DNA from: Kordiimonadales bacterium IMCC3096
GTDB taxonomy: Bacteria > Pseudomonadota > Alphaproteobacteria > Minwuiales > Minwuiaceae
Assembly: GCA_016865035.1 (NCBI GenBank)
Contig: CP018227.1
Coordinates: forward strand, 3,563,501 to 3,627,500
Reading direction: 5' to 3'
Length of the DNA: 64,000 nucleotides
Of the stretch, positions 25,897-35,850 are shown in pieces; position 1 is the stretch's first letter, and each line of letters opens with the position of its first letter. The position numbers and the translations under genes were made by a program. Under the pieces are notes generated by a model. The model saw nothing but the letters and a program-made list of their open reading frames with translations, was not told the DNA's origin and ran no database searches.

Positions 25897-25918
25897 CCCG
25901 TTCTCTCCCCCGTTCGGA

Positions 25919-27076
25919 TCAGCCCTTGCGAAAGTGCTTCGACAGCTTCAGGCCCTGTCCCTGATAGTGGCTGCCGATCTCCGCGCCGTACAGGGTTTCG
26001 GGTGTCTCGCTCAGCCGTTCGTAGACCAGGCGGCAGACGCGCTGGCCGTGGGCCAGTTCGAAGGGAACCTCGTGGCTGCGGACCTCCAGAACGGCGGGTG
26101 TCCCGCCACCGGACGCGGCCCCGTAGCCGAAGCCCGGATCGAAGAAGCCCGCATAGTGAATGCGGAACTCGCCGAACGACGTGTCATAGGCCACCATCTC
26201 CGCCGCCGAGTCGGGCGGCACCGCGACCCTTTCCCGGCTGACCAGGATGTAGAACTGGTTCGGGTCCAGGATCAGTGTCCTGTCGGCATTGGCATGTACC
26301 GGCTCCCAGAACTCCTCCACCGGGTAATGGTCGATGCGGTTCAGGTCGATCAGCGGGGCATGATGCCGGGCGCGGTATCCGATCAGCCCGTCATGGCTCT
26401 CGCCCGAAAGATCGACGGAGACCCAGAGCCCGTCGCGGATGGTCGGTTCGGCGCCGTCCAGGCTCTCCGGGCTCACCAGCGCGCTGCGCTGATGCAGTTC
26501 CCGGTGCAGACTGTCGGAGGGGCGTGACTTGCCACGCCAGACGCGCAACTGGTTCAGACGCAGCCCGGCGCTGACCAGCACGGAGAAGGTGCGCGGCGCG
26601 ATCTCGAGATACAGCGGCCCCTCGTAGCCTGCCGCGACGCTCTCGAAGCTCTCGCAGTAGTCGGTGACCAGGCGGGTGAACACGTCCAGCCGGCCCGTGG
26701 AACTCTTCGGGTTGGTCTTGGCCGACAGGTCGCGGGACAGGCGCACCCGTTCCTGCAGCTCGACGATATAGACGCAGCCCCGCTCCAGCACCGTTGGTGT
26801 GCCGAGATCGATCTCGTGCATCGTCAGGCGGTCGAGCTTCTGCTTCACGGTGGAGGCCGCGCCGGGCAGGAAACTTGTCCTGACCCGCCAGGCCCGGCGA
26901 CCGAGCCGCAGGTCCAGGCTGGCGGGCTGGATCAGCTCCTCAGGTACCCCGCCATCGGCGGAGATCCGACCCTCTTCCACCAGCCGCCGCAGGGCCTGAC
27001 CGGGCAGGATACCGCTCCGTCTTGCGCGTTCCTGTGTGCCGCCGGTGTCTGCCGCTGAATTCTGGCCTGAAGCCAT
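25919..27076 (-). CDS. dcd: 2'-deoxycytidine 5'-triphosphate deaminase (double-domain form)
   Basis: A 385-residue protein, about twice the length of E. coli Dcd, of the form typical of alphaproteobacteria. The first half has IQPASLDLRLG, and the nucleotide-binding core AKTNPKSSTGRLDVFTRLV; the second half repeats the dUTPase-like jelly roll with DPNQFYILVSRERV and AHYAGFFDPGFGYG-like elements. It deaminates dCTP to dUTP in dTMP synthesis. The first 20 residues are poorly conserved, and M1 at 27076 may be slightly early. Divergent from the acyl-CoA ligase gene. Confidence 0.85.
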   Translation of the reverse strand: MASGQNSAADTGGTQERARRSGILPGQALRRLVEEGRISADGGVPEELIQPASLDLRLGRRAWRVRTSFLPGAASTVKQKLDRLTMHEIDLGTPTVLERGCVYIVELQERVRLSRDLSAKTNPKSSTGRLDVFTRLVTDYCESFESVAAGYEGPLYLEIAPRTFSVLVSAGLRLNQLRVWRGKSRPSDSLHRELHQRSALVSPESLDGAEPTIRDGLWVSVDLSGESHDGLIGYRARHHAPLIDLNRIDHYPVEEFWEPVHANADRTLILDPNQFYILVSRERVAVPPDSAAEMVAYDTSFGEFRIHYAGFFDPGFGYGAASGGGTPAVLEVRSHEVPFELAHGQRVCRLVYERLSETPETLYGAEIGSHYQGQGLKLSKHFRKG

Positions 27077-27249
27077 TCCCGCCCCCGATAACCGCTATCC
27101 TGCACCGGCGTTGTTGATCGCCCGTGAACCATCGGCTTTTATGGCCCCTGAATCAGGTCCAGAGTCAACCGTGCGCAGCGCCATCAGTCGAGTCCCGACG
27201 CCTGCACGACTGACCGCAAGCAGGGACCAGCACCAGGGAGAGACGTTCC

Positions 27250-28875
27250 ATGAGCCGGGAAGCCTACGCCAACAATCTCGACATGAACCTTGCGAACAGC
27301 ACGGTGCTGTCGCCGCTCAGCCTGATCCGGCGGTCGGCGGCGGTCTATCCCGACAAGCCGGCACTGGTGCACGGTGACGTGACACAGAGCTGGTCGGAGA
27401 CCTATGCCAACTGTGTCCGGCTGGCTTCGGCGCTGAAGGGCCGGGGCATCGGCGAACTGGATACCGTCGCCATCATGTGCCCGAACACGCCGCCGATGTA
27501 CGAGGCGCATTTCGGTGTTCCCATGATCGGTGCCGTGCTCAACGCCCTGAACTATCGCCTGACCGCGCCGGAGATCGCCTTCATCCTGGACCATGGCGAG
27601 GCGAAGGCGCTGATCACCGACACCGAGTTTGCCCCGATCATCAAGGAGGCACTGCAGATCATCGGTCGCGACATGCTGGTGATCGACATTGCCGATCCGC
27701 AGGGGCCGGGCGGTGAGCGTCTGGGCGAGATCGAGTATTACGACTTCCTCGGCGAGGGCGATGCCGAAATGGAATGGTCGATGCCGGAGGATGAGTGGCA
27801 CAAGATCGCCCTCAACTATACCTCTGGCACGACGGGCAACCCGAAGGGTGTCGTGTTCAGCCATCGCGGGGCCTATCTGAACTCCATCAACAATGCGCTG
27901 ACCTGGGAGATGCCGACACACACGCGCTACCTCTGGACCCTGCCGATGTTCCATTGCAACGGCTGGTGCTTCCCCTGGACGCTGGCTGCGGTGGCCGGAG
28001 TGAGCATCTGTCTGCGCCGGGTGGATTCGGGCACGATCTATGACGCCATCGCCACCCACAACGTCACGCATCTGTGTGGCGCGCCGATCATCATGCAGTT
28101 CATCACCGGCGCCAGTGAGGAGCAGAAGAAGCCCTTCGACCAGAAGGTCAACATGATGGTCGCCGCCGCCCCGCCGCCCGCCGCCGTGCTGGCCGAGATG
28201 GCGCGTCAGGGCTTCGAGGTGACGCATGTCTATGGCCTGACGGAGAGCTACGGCCCCTGCGTGGTCTGTGCCTGGAAGGACGAGTGGGACGACCTGAGCG
28301 CCGACGAGAAGGCGCGGATGAAGGCCCGTCAGGGCGTCACCTCCATCATGCAGGAGGCGCTGATGGTGGCCGACCCGGAAACCATGGAACCGGTGCCGAT
28401 GGACGGCCAGACCATGGGCGAGGTGATGATGCGCGGCAATGCCATCATGTGCGGCTATCTGAAGAACCCGAAGGCCACCGACGACGCCTTCAAGGGCGGC
28501 TGGTTCCATTCCGGCGACCTGGGGGTCTGGCATCCGGATGGCTATATCGAGCTGAAGGACCGGTCGAAGGACATCATCATCTCCGGCGGCGAGAACATCT
28601 CCTCCATCGAGGTGGAGGACACGCTGTATCGGCATGAGGCCGTTGCGGCCTGCGGTGTCGTGGCCAAGCCCAGCGAGAAGTGGGGGGAGACGCCTGTCGC
28701 CTTCATCGAGCTGAAGCCCGGCAAGTCAGCCACGGCGGAGGAGATGATCGCATTCATCAGGGAGCATCTGGCTGGCTACAAGTGCCCGCGGGAGATCGTC
28801 TTCGGCGAAGTGCCGAAGACGTCGACCGGCAAGATCCAGAAGTTCAAGCTACGTGATCTTGCCCGGGCGGGGTGA
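27250..28875 (+). CDS. AMP-forming acyl-CoA synthetase
   Basis: A 541-residue ANL-superfamily ligase. The A3 P-loop is YTSGTTGNPKGVV (about 191-203), A5 is YGLTESYGP (about 332-340), A7 is WFHSGDLG with the ribose-binding Asp, the A8 hinge is DRSKDIIISGGENIS, and the A10 Lys is in PKTSTGKIQKF. It activates a carboxylate to acyl-AMP and then acyl-CoA. It resembles the medium-chain/methylmercaptopropionate ligase (DmdB-like) group common in marine alphaproteobacteria; the actual substrate is not shown by sequence. ATG 27250 follows GGGAGAGACG. The 3' end overlaps the convergent DMT transporter by 27 bases. Confidence 0.9.
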   Translation: MSREAYANNLDMNLANSTVLSPLSLIRRSAAVYPDKPALVHGDVTQSWSETYANCVRLASALKGRGIGELDTVAIMCPNTPPMYEAHFGVPMIGAVLNALNYRLTAPEIAFILDHGEAKALITDTEFAPIIKEALQIIGRDMLVIDIADPQGPGGERLGEIEYYDFLGEGDAEMEWSMPEDEWHKIALNYTSGTTGNPKGVVFSHRGAYLNSINNALTWEMPTHTRYLWTLPMFHCNGWCFPWTLAAVAGVSICLRRVDSGTIYDAIATHNVTHLCGAPIIMQFITGASEEQKKPFDQKVNMMVAAAPPPAAVLAEMARQGFEVTHVYGLTESYGPCVVCAWKDEWDDLSADEKARMKARQGVTSIMQEALMVADPETMEPVPMDGQTMGEVMMRGNAIMCGYLKNPKATDDAFKGGWFHSGDLGVWHPDGYIELKDRSKDIIISGGENISSIEVEDTLYRHEAVAACGVVAKPSEKWGETPVAFIELKPGKSATAEEMIAFIREHLAGYKCPREIVFGEVPKTSTGKIQKFKLRDLARAG

Positions 28876-29766
28876 CGAGGCGGTGGCGACAAGGCCGCGT
28901 GCCACCTTGCGTTCGCGATAGAAGGTATAGATGCCGCTGCAGACGATGATGGCGGCACCCAGCAGGGTGAGCGGTCGCGGCACATCGCCGAACACGAACA
29001 TGCCGATCAGCAGCGCCCAGACCAGCATGGTGTAGCGGAAGGGGGAGACGAAACCGATGTCCCCCACCCGCATCGCCATGGTGATGAAGATATAGCCGAA
29101 GCTGACGAAGAAGGCCGCGCCACCCAGCCGCAGCAGGTCGTGGGGGGCAACCGGGTTCCAGCCCTGCACCACCGAGGCAATACCCGACATGCCGGTGACG
29201 GCGAGCGATGTCACCAGTGTGACGAAGATGTTGGGCACGGCGCGGTCGAGCTGGCGGGTGCTCAGGTCACGCAGGACCACGAAGATGACTGTGGTCAGGG
29301 CAACCAGGGAATAGACGTTGAAGCCTTCCGATCCCGGCCGGACGATCAGCAGCACGCCGATGAAACCGGCCGCGATGGCACTGTAGCGCCGCCAGCCCAC
29401 CGGCTCCTTCAGGAACAGTGCCGCAGCCAGCGTCATGGCCAGCGGCAGGGACTGCAGGATCGCCGAGACATTGGCGATGGGCATGTGGAACAAGGCGGTC
29501 AGGAAGCAGATCATCTGCCCCATGTCACCCAGCGTCCGCCAGACCATGATCCGCCGGTCCCGGCCGGCGGGCCGGAAGCGCAACGCGCCCTGCCACCAGG
29601 CGATCAGCAGGATCAGCGTCGTGGTACCGACGCCGCGCAGGAAGACCGCCTGAAACAGGTTCAGGTTGGTGGAGACGAGCTTCATCAGCGTGTCGTTCAG
29701 CACGAAGGCGGCCATCGCGGCCATCATCAGGCCGGCGCCGCGCAGGTTCTCGGCAAGTGGTGTCAT
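28849..29766 (-). CDS. DMT-superfamily (EamA) transporter
   Basis: A 305-residue inner-membrane protein with ten hydrophobic helices in two EamA repeats (first about 10-142, second about 152-288), the standard drug/metabolite transporter layout. MAAFVLNDTLMKL in helix 1 and FFVSFGYIFITMAMRVGDIG in the second repeat are characteristic. Likely exports a small metabolite or amino acid. It is the last gene of the minus-strand run after potI, 11 bases downstream, so it may be co-transcribed with the polyamine importer. Confidence 0.88.
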   Translation of the reverse strand: MTPLAENLRGAGLMMAAMAAFVLNDTLMKLVSTNLNLFQAVFLRGVGTTTLILLIAWWQGALRFRPAGRDRRIMVWRTLGDMGQMICFLTALFHMPIANVSAILQSLPLAMTLAAALFLKEPVGWRRYSAIAAGFIGVLLIVRPGSEGFNVYSLVALTTVIFVVLRDLSTRQLDRAVPNIFVTLVTSLAVTGMSGIASVVQGWNPVAPHDLLRLGGAAFFVSFGYIFITMAMRVGDIGFVSPFRYTMLVWALLIGMFVFGDVPRPLTLLGAAIIVCSGIYTFYRERKVARGLVATASSPRPGKIT

Positions 29767-29777
29767 CGGTTTCGAGA

Positions 29778-30629
29778 TCAGTTCCCGTCCATGGCGCCTT
29801 CGCGACGGAATGCAGCCCGCACCTGTCTGGCGTGACGCCGTTCCGTGCGCAGCATGATCCAGCCCGAGAGCAGGACGCCGGATGCGACCACGGCGACGAT
29901 CAGGGTTGCAAGTGCATTGATGTCGGGGCTGACCCCCAGCCGGACCTTGGAGAAGATCAGCATCGGCAGGGTCGTGGCACCGGGGCCCGTGACGAAGCTG
30001 GCGATGACCAGGTCATCCAGCGACAGGGTGAAGGCCAGCAGCCAGCCCGACAGCAGGCCGGGCATCAGCATCGGCAGGGTGATGCGGCGCAGCACGGTGA
30101 AGGGCCGCGCGCCGAGATCCATCGCTGCCTCCTCCAGCGCCCGGTCGAGACCGGCGACGCGGGAGCGCACCACGACCGCGACATAGGCGGCGGCGAAGGT
30201 GATATGGGCGATGATCACAGTCGTCATCCCGCGACCGGCAGGCCAGCCGACGATCTGTTCCATGGCGATGAACAGCATCAGCAGCGACAGGCCGGTGATC
30301 ACCTCCGGCATCACCAGCGGCGCGGTCAGCATGGTCGAGAAACCGGTGCGTCCGCGAAACCGTCCGAAGCGGGAAAGCGCATAGCCAGCCAGTCCGCCGA
30401 TCACCACCGCCACGGTGGCGCTGATGGCCGCGATCTGCAGGGACATGGAGGCGGCACCGAGCACCTGCGGATCCCGGAACAGCTCCCCGTACCACTTCAC
30501 CGACCATCCGCCCCAGACCGCCACCAGCCGCGAGGCGTTGAAGGAATAGACGATCAGCACCAGGATCGGCAGGTAGAGAAACGCGAACCCGGCCCAGAGG
30601 CAGAGGGTGAGAAAGCTGCCGCGCCTCAT
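29778..30629 (-). CDS. potI: Polyamine ABC transporter permease (PotI-type)
   Basis: A 283-residue permease with six helices and the BPD_transp_1 EAA loop EEAAMDLGARPFTVLRRITL (about 168-187), which docks on the ATPase. Forms the channel with PotH for putrescine or a related polyamine. The start at ATG 30629 overlaps the potH stop (ATGA); the frame to 30752 is only a shadow extension. Last of the transporter subunits in the operon potF-G-H-I. Confidence 0.9.
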   Translation of the reverse strand: MRRGSFLTLCLWAGFAFLYLPILVLIVYSFNASRLVAVWGGWSVKWYGELFRDPQVLGAASMSLQIAAISATVAVVIGGLAGYALSRFGRFRGRTGFSTMLTAPLVMPEVITGLSLLMLFIAMEQIVGWPAGRGMTTVIIAHITFAAAYVAVVVRSRVAGLDRALEEAAMDLGARPFTVLRRITLPMLMPGLLSGWLLAFTLSLDDLVIASFVTGPGATTLPMLIFSKVRLGVSPDINALATLIVAVVASGVLLSGWIMLRTERRHARQVRAAFRREGAMDGN

Positions 30630-31549
30630 CCCTGTTCCGCCCGTGACTGGGTGCGATCCAGCAGCAGGATAGGCACGATCAGCAGCAGCAGCAGGATGGT
30701 GGCGAGTGCGGAGGCCACGGGCCAGTCGCGGTTGTTGAAGAATTCCTGCCACATGATCTTGCCGATCATCAGCGTGTCCGGTCCGCCGAGCAGTTCCGGG
30801 ATGACGAACTCCCCTGCAGCCGGAATGAAGACCAGCAGGCAGCCCGCAGCCATGCCGGGCAGGGACAGGGGCAGGGTGACCCGCCAGAAGGTCGTCGCGG
30901 GGCGCGCGCCGAGGTCTGCCGCTGCCTCCAGCAGACTGCCGTCCAGCCGCTCCAGCGTGGCGTAGAGCGGCAGGATCATGAACGGCAGGTAGGAATAGAC
31001 AATGCCGAGCTGTACTGCGAACTCCGTGTTCAGCATTCGCATGGGATCATCGATGACCCCCAGCCACATCAGGGCGCTGTTGATCATCCCCTGATCCTGC
31101 AACAGCGTGGACCAGGCGTAGACCCGGATCAGGAACGAGGTCCAGAACGGCAGGATCACCAGCAACAGCAGCGGGGTGCGCATGCCCGGCTCCGCCCGCG
31201 CAATGGCATAGGCCATGGGATAGCCGATCAGCAGGGTCAGCAGTGTGGAGATCGCGGCGATCCGGAGGGAGCCCAGCAGGGCCTGCAGATACAGCGGGTC
31301 GTCCAGGATCAGGGCGAAATTGGCCCAGGTCGCCTGCAGCACCGGCCAGCCGTCCTGCCAGATCAGGAAGTCACTGACCGGGGGGACGGAATAGGCGGCC
31401 TCCGACAGGGAGATCTTGATGACGAACAGGAACGGGATGGCGAAGAACAGCAGCAGCCAGGCGGTCGGGATCAGGATGCCGATCAGGCGTCCGCGGCTGG
31501 TGCTGAGCGCGGGACTGTCCGCCACCCGATCTGCCGCCGCGTCGGTCAT
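30626..31549 (-). CDS. potH: Polyamine ABC transporter permease (PotH-type)
   Basis: A 307-residue permease with a cytoplasmic N terminus, first helix LIGILIPTAWLLLFFAIPFL, and the EAA loop LLEAAADLGARPATTFWRVT. The periplasmic loop after helix 1 and the FIPAAGEFVIPELLGG segment match PotB/PotH. ATG 31549 overlaps the potG stop by four bases, so the subunits are translationally coupled. Pairs with PotI. Confidence 0.9.
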   Translation of the reverse strand: MTDAAADRVADSPALSTSRGRLIGILIPTAWLLLFFAIPFLFVIKISLSEAAYSVPPVSDFLIWQDGWPVLQATWANFALILDDPLYLQALLGSLRIAAISTLLTLLIGYPMAYAIARAEPGMRTPLLLLVILPFWTSFLIRVYAWSTLLQDQGMINSALMWLGVIDDPMRMLNTEFAVQLGIVYSYLPFMILPLYATLERLDGSLLEAAADLGARPATTFWRVTLPLSLPGMAAGCLLVFIPAAGEFVIPELLGGPDTLMIGKIMWQEFFNNRDWPVASALATILLLLLIVPILLLDRTQSRAEQG

Positions 31550-32658
31550 TGATGCAGCACCACCGGTGCCTGGGGATCCCACTCCACTTCCACGGCATCC
31601 TCCCAGGTCAGCGGCTCGTCGCGTCGGCGGGTGATGTTGGTGCGGGAGACCTGGACGATGCGCCCGTCTGCCAGTCGCACATGGAAGATCGACAGGTCAC
31701 CGAGATAGGCGATGTCCTCCACCTTTCCGGCCAGGAAGTTGCTGGCCGGAGCCGCTTCGGCGGGGGCAGGCCCGGCCTTGCGGATGCGCATCTTCTCCGG
31801 GCGGATGCCGATGGCGATCTGGCTGCCGGATTCCGCAGCCACCCTGTCCTCCATCACGATGGGACAGGGCAGGGCAGGGCAGTGAACGGCACTGTTCTCC
31901 GGATCCGCCTTGCCCTCGAAGACATTGATGGTGCCGATGAACTCTCCGACCATCCGGTTGGCGGGGAACTCGTAGATGTCGCCCGGGGTTCCGACCTGCA
32001 CGATCCTGCCGGCGTTCATGACCGCGAGCCGGTCGGAGAGTGTCATCGCCTCTTCCTGGTCATGGGTGACCATGATGAAGGTGATGCCGACCTTGACCTG
32101 GATATTGGCCAGTTCGAACTGCGTCTTCTCCCGCAGCTTCTTGTCCAGCGCCGCCAGGGGTTCATCCAGCAGCAGCAGCTTGGGACGCTTCACCAGGGCG
32201 CGGGCCAGGGCGACGCGCTGGCGCTGGCCACCGGAGAGCTGATGCGGCTTGCGGCGGCCGTATTCGCCGAGTTGCACCATCTCCAGCGCCTCCGCGACCC
32301 TGTCGTCGCGTTCCGACTTCACGACATTCTCCTGCTCCAGGCCGAAGGCCACGTTCTGCGCCACGCTCATGTGCGGAAACAGGGCATAGGACTGGAACAT
32401 CATGTTCACCGGGCGGCGATAGGCGGGGACGTCCGCCATGTCCTGCCCGTCGATCATGATACGGCCACTGGTCGGCGTCTCGAAGCCGCCCAGCATGCGC
32501 AGCAGGGTTGTCTTGCCACAACCCGAACCGCCCAGCAGGGAGAAGTACTCCCCACGCCGGATCTCCAGATCGATACCATCAACGGCCAGCGTGCCGCCGA
32601 AGTCCTTGGTGACGCCCTGGATGCTGACCAGGGTGTCTGTGCTGTCGGCGGCGGCCAA
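31546..32658 (-). CDS. potG: Polyamine ABC transporter ATP-binding protein (PotG-type)
   Basis: A 370-residue ATPase. Walker A GGSGCGKTTLL (about 43-53), Q-loop FQSYALFPHM, signature LSGGQRQRVALARAL, Walker B LLLLDEPLAALD and the H-loop MVTHDQEEAM are all intact. A C-terminal TOBE_2 domain (about 290-365) with GIRPEKMRI follows, as in PotA/PotG. It sits six bases after potF and overlaps potH. Energises polyamine uptake. Confidence 0.92.
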   Translation of the reverse strand: MAAADSTDTLVSIQGVTKDFGGTLAVDGIDLEIRRGEYFSLLGGSGCGKTTLLRMLGGFETPTSGRIMIDGQDMADVPAYRRPVNMMFQSYALFPHMSVAQNVAFGLEQENVVKSERDDRVAEALEMVQLGEYGRRKPHQLSGGQRQRVALARALVKRPKLLLLDEPLAALDKKLREKTQFELANIQVKVGITFIMVTHDQEEAMTLSDRLAVMNAGRIVQVGTPGDIYEFPANRMVGEFIGTINVFEGKADPENSAVHCPALPCPIVMEDRVAAESGSQIAIGIRPEKMRIRKAGPAPAEAAPASNFLAGKVEDIAYLGDLSIFHVRLADGRIVQVSRTNITRRRDEPLTWEDAVEVEWDPQAPVVLHQ

Positions 32659-32664
32659 GTGCCT

Positions 32665-33753
32665 TTACTCGCCCGTACGGACCTTGGTCCACGACCGGTT
32701 GACGGCGCGGGTGAAGCGGGGCGATTTCAGCACTGCGGCGAACAGCTTCTCCTTCACCGCGTCGCTGGGAAAGATGGACGGATTGCTGCGAATCTGCTCA
32801 TCCACCATGGGAAGTGATTCGGTTACTGCATTGGCATAAAAGACATAGTTGGTCACGCCAGCGATGTTCTTTGGCTCCAGCGCGAAATTGATGAAGGCAT
32901 GGGCGGCATCCAGATGCGGTGCGCCGGTGGGAATGGCCATCATGTCGAACCAGATGAAGGTGCCTTCACGCGGGATCTTGTATTCGATCTCGACGCCGTT
33001 GCCGGACTCGGCGGCACGCGCAGCGGCAATGAAGATGTCGCCCGAGAACCCGGCGGCGACGCAGATCTCACCGTTGGCCAGGTCATTGATGTAGCGGGAA
33101 GAATGGAAGTAGCGGTAGTGCTGGCGGATCTTCAGCAGGTGATCCTCCGCCTTCTGGAGCCAGTCCATGTCCTCGGCCGCCTGGTCGCCACCCAGATAGT
33201 TGATCACCAGGGGAATGATCTCCTCCGCCGAGTCCACCAGCGTTACGCCGCAGTCGGCCAGCTTGGCCACCGTCTCCGGGTCGAACAGTAGATCGAAGGT
33301 ATCCAGCGGCACGTCGCCCAGCCGCTCCCGAACCTTCTTCACATTGACACCAATGCCGTTGGTGCCCCACTGCCAGATGGCGCCATATTCCAGGTCGGGA
33401 TCGACGGTGCGGACCCGGTCCATCAGCACGGGATCGAGGTTGGCGAGGTTGGGGATCTTCGACTTGTCCAGCTTCTGCACCGCGCCCGCCTTGATCAGGC
33501 GGCCCAGCGTCGGCATGGCGGTCGGGACGACCAGGTCATAACCGGAACTGCCGGCCAGCAGCTTGGCCTCCAGCACGTCATTGGAATCATAGACGTCGTA
33601 GTTCACCTTGGTGCCGGTCGCCGCCGTGAAATCGGCCAGTGTCGTCTCGCCGATGTAGTCGGACCAGTTGTAGAAATTCAGTTCACTCTCGGCCTGAACC
33701 GCGGCGGGCAGAAGGGTGGCAGCAGCCACCAGGGAGATCAGGGAACGTCGCAC
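32665..33753 (-). CDS. potF: Polyamine ABC transporter substrate-binding protein (PotF-type)
   Basis: A 362-residue periplasmic binding protein with a signal peptide (RRSLISLVAAATLLPAAVQA, cleavage before ESELN). The mature start LNFYNWSDYIGETTLADF is the polyamine-binding hallmark; DVYDSNDVLEAKLLAGSSGYD, GTNGIGVN and WFDMMAIPTGAPH line the cleft. GTG 33753 was chosen (GAGGAG nine bases upstream, full signal peptide); the longer frame to 33852 would bury the signal. First gene of potF-G-H-I, so the promoter should lie in 33754-33917. Confidence 0.9.
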   Translation of the reverse strand: MRRSLISLVAAATLLPAAVQAESELNFYNWSDYIGETTLADFTAATGTKVNYDVYDSNDVLEAKLLAGSSGYDLVVPTAMPTLGRLIKAGAVQKLDKSKIPNLANLDPVLMDRVRTVDPDLEYGAIWQWGTNGIGVNVKKVRERLGDVPLDTFDLLFDPETVAKLADCGVTLVDSAEEIIPLVINYLGGDQAAEDMDWLQKAEDHLLKIRQHYRYFHSSRYINDLANGEICVAAGFSGDIFIAAARAAESGNGVEIEYKIPREGTFIWFDMMAIPTGAPHLDAAHAFINFALEPKNIAGVTNYVFYANAVTESLPMVDEQIRSNPSIFPSDAVKEKLFAAVLKSPRFTRAVNRSWTKVRTGE

Positions 33754-33917
33754 AGCAGGTGGCTCCTCGACAGGACATGAAACATGTCTGCGATTCGTAC
33801 TCCGGCGCCGGGTTGCTGGCAATGGCTGGCTGCGGCGATCGGCGCGAATCAATGATCAGCGAGGGCGCAGGGCTGTCGGCGCTGCGGGACCGGCGCGCGG
33901 CCCCCGCAGCGACAGCC

Positions 33918-35774
33918 TCACTTCATCTCCGACAGCACCGCCGGATCGCGCACGGCGCCGTGGGCGGCGGAGCGGGTGAGGGCGGCGTAGGCCTGCAGGG
34001 CGCGGGAGACCTTGCGGTTGCGACCGACGGCCTGCCAGCCGCCGTCGCCGCGGTTGTTCATGGCGTCGCGACGGGCGGCAAGGGTTTCATCGTCCACCAG
34101 CAGTTCGATGCTGCGGGCCGGAATGTCGATACGGATGCGGTCGCCGGTTTCCACCAGCCCGATGGTGCCCTTTTCCGCCGCCTCCGGTGAGGCATGGCCG
34201 ATGGACAGGCCCGATGTGGCGCCGGAGAAGCGTCCGTCGGTCAGCAGCGCGCAGGTGGTGGCCAGCCCCATCGCCTTCAGCATCGACGTGGGCATCAGCA
34301 TTTCCTGCATGCCGGGGCCGCCGCGCGGGCCTTCGTAGATGATGACGACGACATCGCCCTCGACCACTTCCCCGCCCATGATCCCGGCGGAGGCGGCGTT
34401 CTCCGAATGGAAGACCTTGGCGGGGCCTTCGAACTTCAGGATCGACGGATCGACCCCGGCGGTCTTCACGATGCAGCCGTCCTCGGCCAGGTTGCCGCTC
34501 AGCACGGCCAGGCCGCCATCCTGCGAATAGGCATGTTCAACGTCGCGGATGCAGCCAGCCGCCCGGTCGGTGTCGAGGGTCTCGTAATAGCTGTCCTGCC
34601 CGAAGGCCTCCAGCATGCGGCGGCGGCCCGGCGCGGCGCGGTAGAAATGGCGGATCACCTCGTCCTTCGTGACACGCACGTCATACAGCGACAGCTTCTC
34701 CGCCAGCGTCAGGCCGAGGACATCGGTGGTGGAGGTGTCAAGCAGTCCGCCGCGCGCCATCTCACCCAGGATCGCCATGATGCCGCCCGCGCGGTGCACA
34801 TCCTCCATGTGATATTCGGGGACGGAAGGGGAGACCTTGCACAGGTTCGGCACCTTGCGCGACAGGCGGTCGATGTCCTCCATGGTGAAGGGGATTTCCC
34901 CCTCGAACGCGGCAGCCAGCAGATGCAGCACCGTGTTGGTCGATCCGCCCATGGCGATGTCGAGCGACATGGCGTTCTCGAAAGAGGTCCGGTTGGCGAT
35001 GGACCGCGGCAGAACCTCCATGTCGTCCAGCTCGTAGTAGCGGCGGGTCAGTTCCACGATCTGGCGACCGGCCTTCTCGAACAGACCGCGCCGCAGGGCG
35101 TGGGTGGCGAGAATGCTGCCGTTGCCGGGCAGGCCGAGGCCCAGGGCCTCCACCAGGCAGTTCATCGAATTGGCCGTGAACATGCCGGCGCACGATCCGC
35201 AGGTCGGGCAGGCGATATCCTCGATGGCCTGCACATGTTCGTCGGGCAGGTTCGGGTTGTTGCCCGCGACCAGTGCATCCACGGCATCGACGATCTGCTC
35301 CCGCCCCGCGATGACGGCCTTGCCGGCTTCCATCGGACCGCCGGACACGAAGATGGTGGGGAGGTTCAGCCGCATGGCGGCCATCAGCATTCCGGGGGTG
35401 ATCTTGTCGCAATTGGAGATGCAGACCAGCGCGTCGGCGCAATGGGCGTTGACCATGTACTCGATGGAGTCGGCGATGATCTCCCGGCTGGGCAGGCTGT
35501 AGAGCATGCCCTCATGCCCCATCGCGATGCCGTCATCGACGGCGATGGTGTTGAATTCCTTCGCCACCGCACCGGCCTTCTGGATCTCTCCCGCCACAAG
35601 CTGGCCCAGATCCTTCAGATGCACATGCCCGGGCACGAACTGGGTGAAGGAGTTGGCGATGGCCACGATGGGCTTGGCCATGTCCTGATCCGCGGTACCC
35701 GTAGCGCGCCAGAGGGCGCGGGCTGCCGCCTGGCCCTTGCCCTGCGTGGTGCGATGCGAACGATATTCAGGCAT
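33918..35774 (-). CDS. ilvD: Dihydroxy-acid dehydratase
   Basis: A 618-residue enzyme of E. coli IlvD length. It dehydrates 2,3-dihydroxy-isovalerate and -methylvalerate in valine, isoleucine, leucine and pantothenate synthesis. Cys122 in NCDKITPGM and Cys195 in [10 protein letters not shown] are iron-sulfur ligands; the metal-binding Asp81 ([12 protein letters not shown]) and the adjacent Lys124 are present. FVPGHVHL instead of a third early Cys matches the E. coli type. The start at 35774 has GGGAGGAAGAC before it; the frame to 35915 is not supported. Monocistronic by position. Confidence 0.95.
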   Translation of the reverse strand: MPEYRSHRTTQGKGQAAARALWRATGTADQDMAKPIVAIANSFTQFVPGHVHLKDLGQLVAGEIQKAGAVAKEFNTIAVDDGIAMGHEGMLYSLPSREIIADSIEYMVNAHCADALVCISNCDKITPGMLMAAMRLNLPTIFVSGGPMEAGKAVIAGREQIVDAVDALVAGNNPNLPDEHVQAIEDIACPTCGSCAGMFTANSMNCLVEALGLGLPGNGSILATHALRRGLFEKAGRQIVELTRRYYELDDMEVLPRSIANRTSFENAMSLDIAMGGSTNTVLHLLAAAFEGEIPFTMEDIDRLSRKVPNLCKVSPSVPEYHMEDVHRAGGIMAILGEMARGGLLDTSTTDVLGLTLAEKLSLYDVRVTKDEVIRHFYRAAPGRRRMLEAFGQDSYYETLDTDRAAGCIRDVEHAYSQDGGLAVLSGNLAEDGCIVKTAGVDPSILKFEGPAKVFHSENAASAGIMGGEVVEGDVVVIIYEGPRGGPGMQEMLMPTSMLKAMGLATTCALLTDGRFSGATSGLSIGHASPEAAEKGTIGLVETGDRIRIDIPARSIELLVDDETLAARRDAMNNRGDGGWQAVGRNRKVSRALQAYAALTRSAAHGAVRDPAVLSEMK

Positions 35775-35850
35775 GTCTTCCTCCCGGTCTGAACACACCA
35801 TTTCTACCGAATCTCGGGGCGGGCCACCAGAGACGTAGGAACGGCACGGA

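Noticed and set aside
27184-28635. A 483-codon minus-strand frame
   Set aside because: Antisense to the acyl-CoA ligase whose ten ANL motifs are intact.
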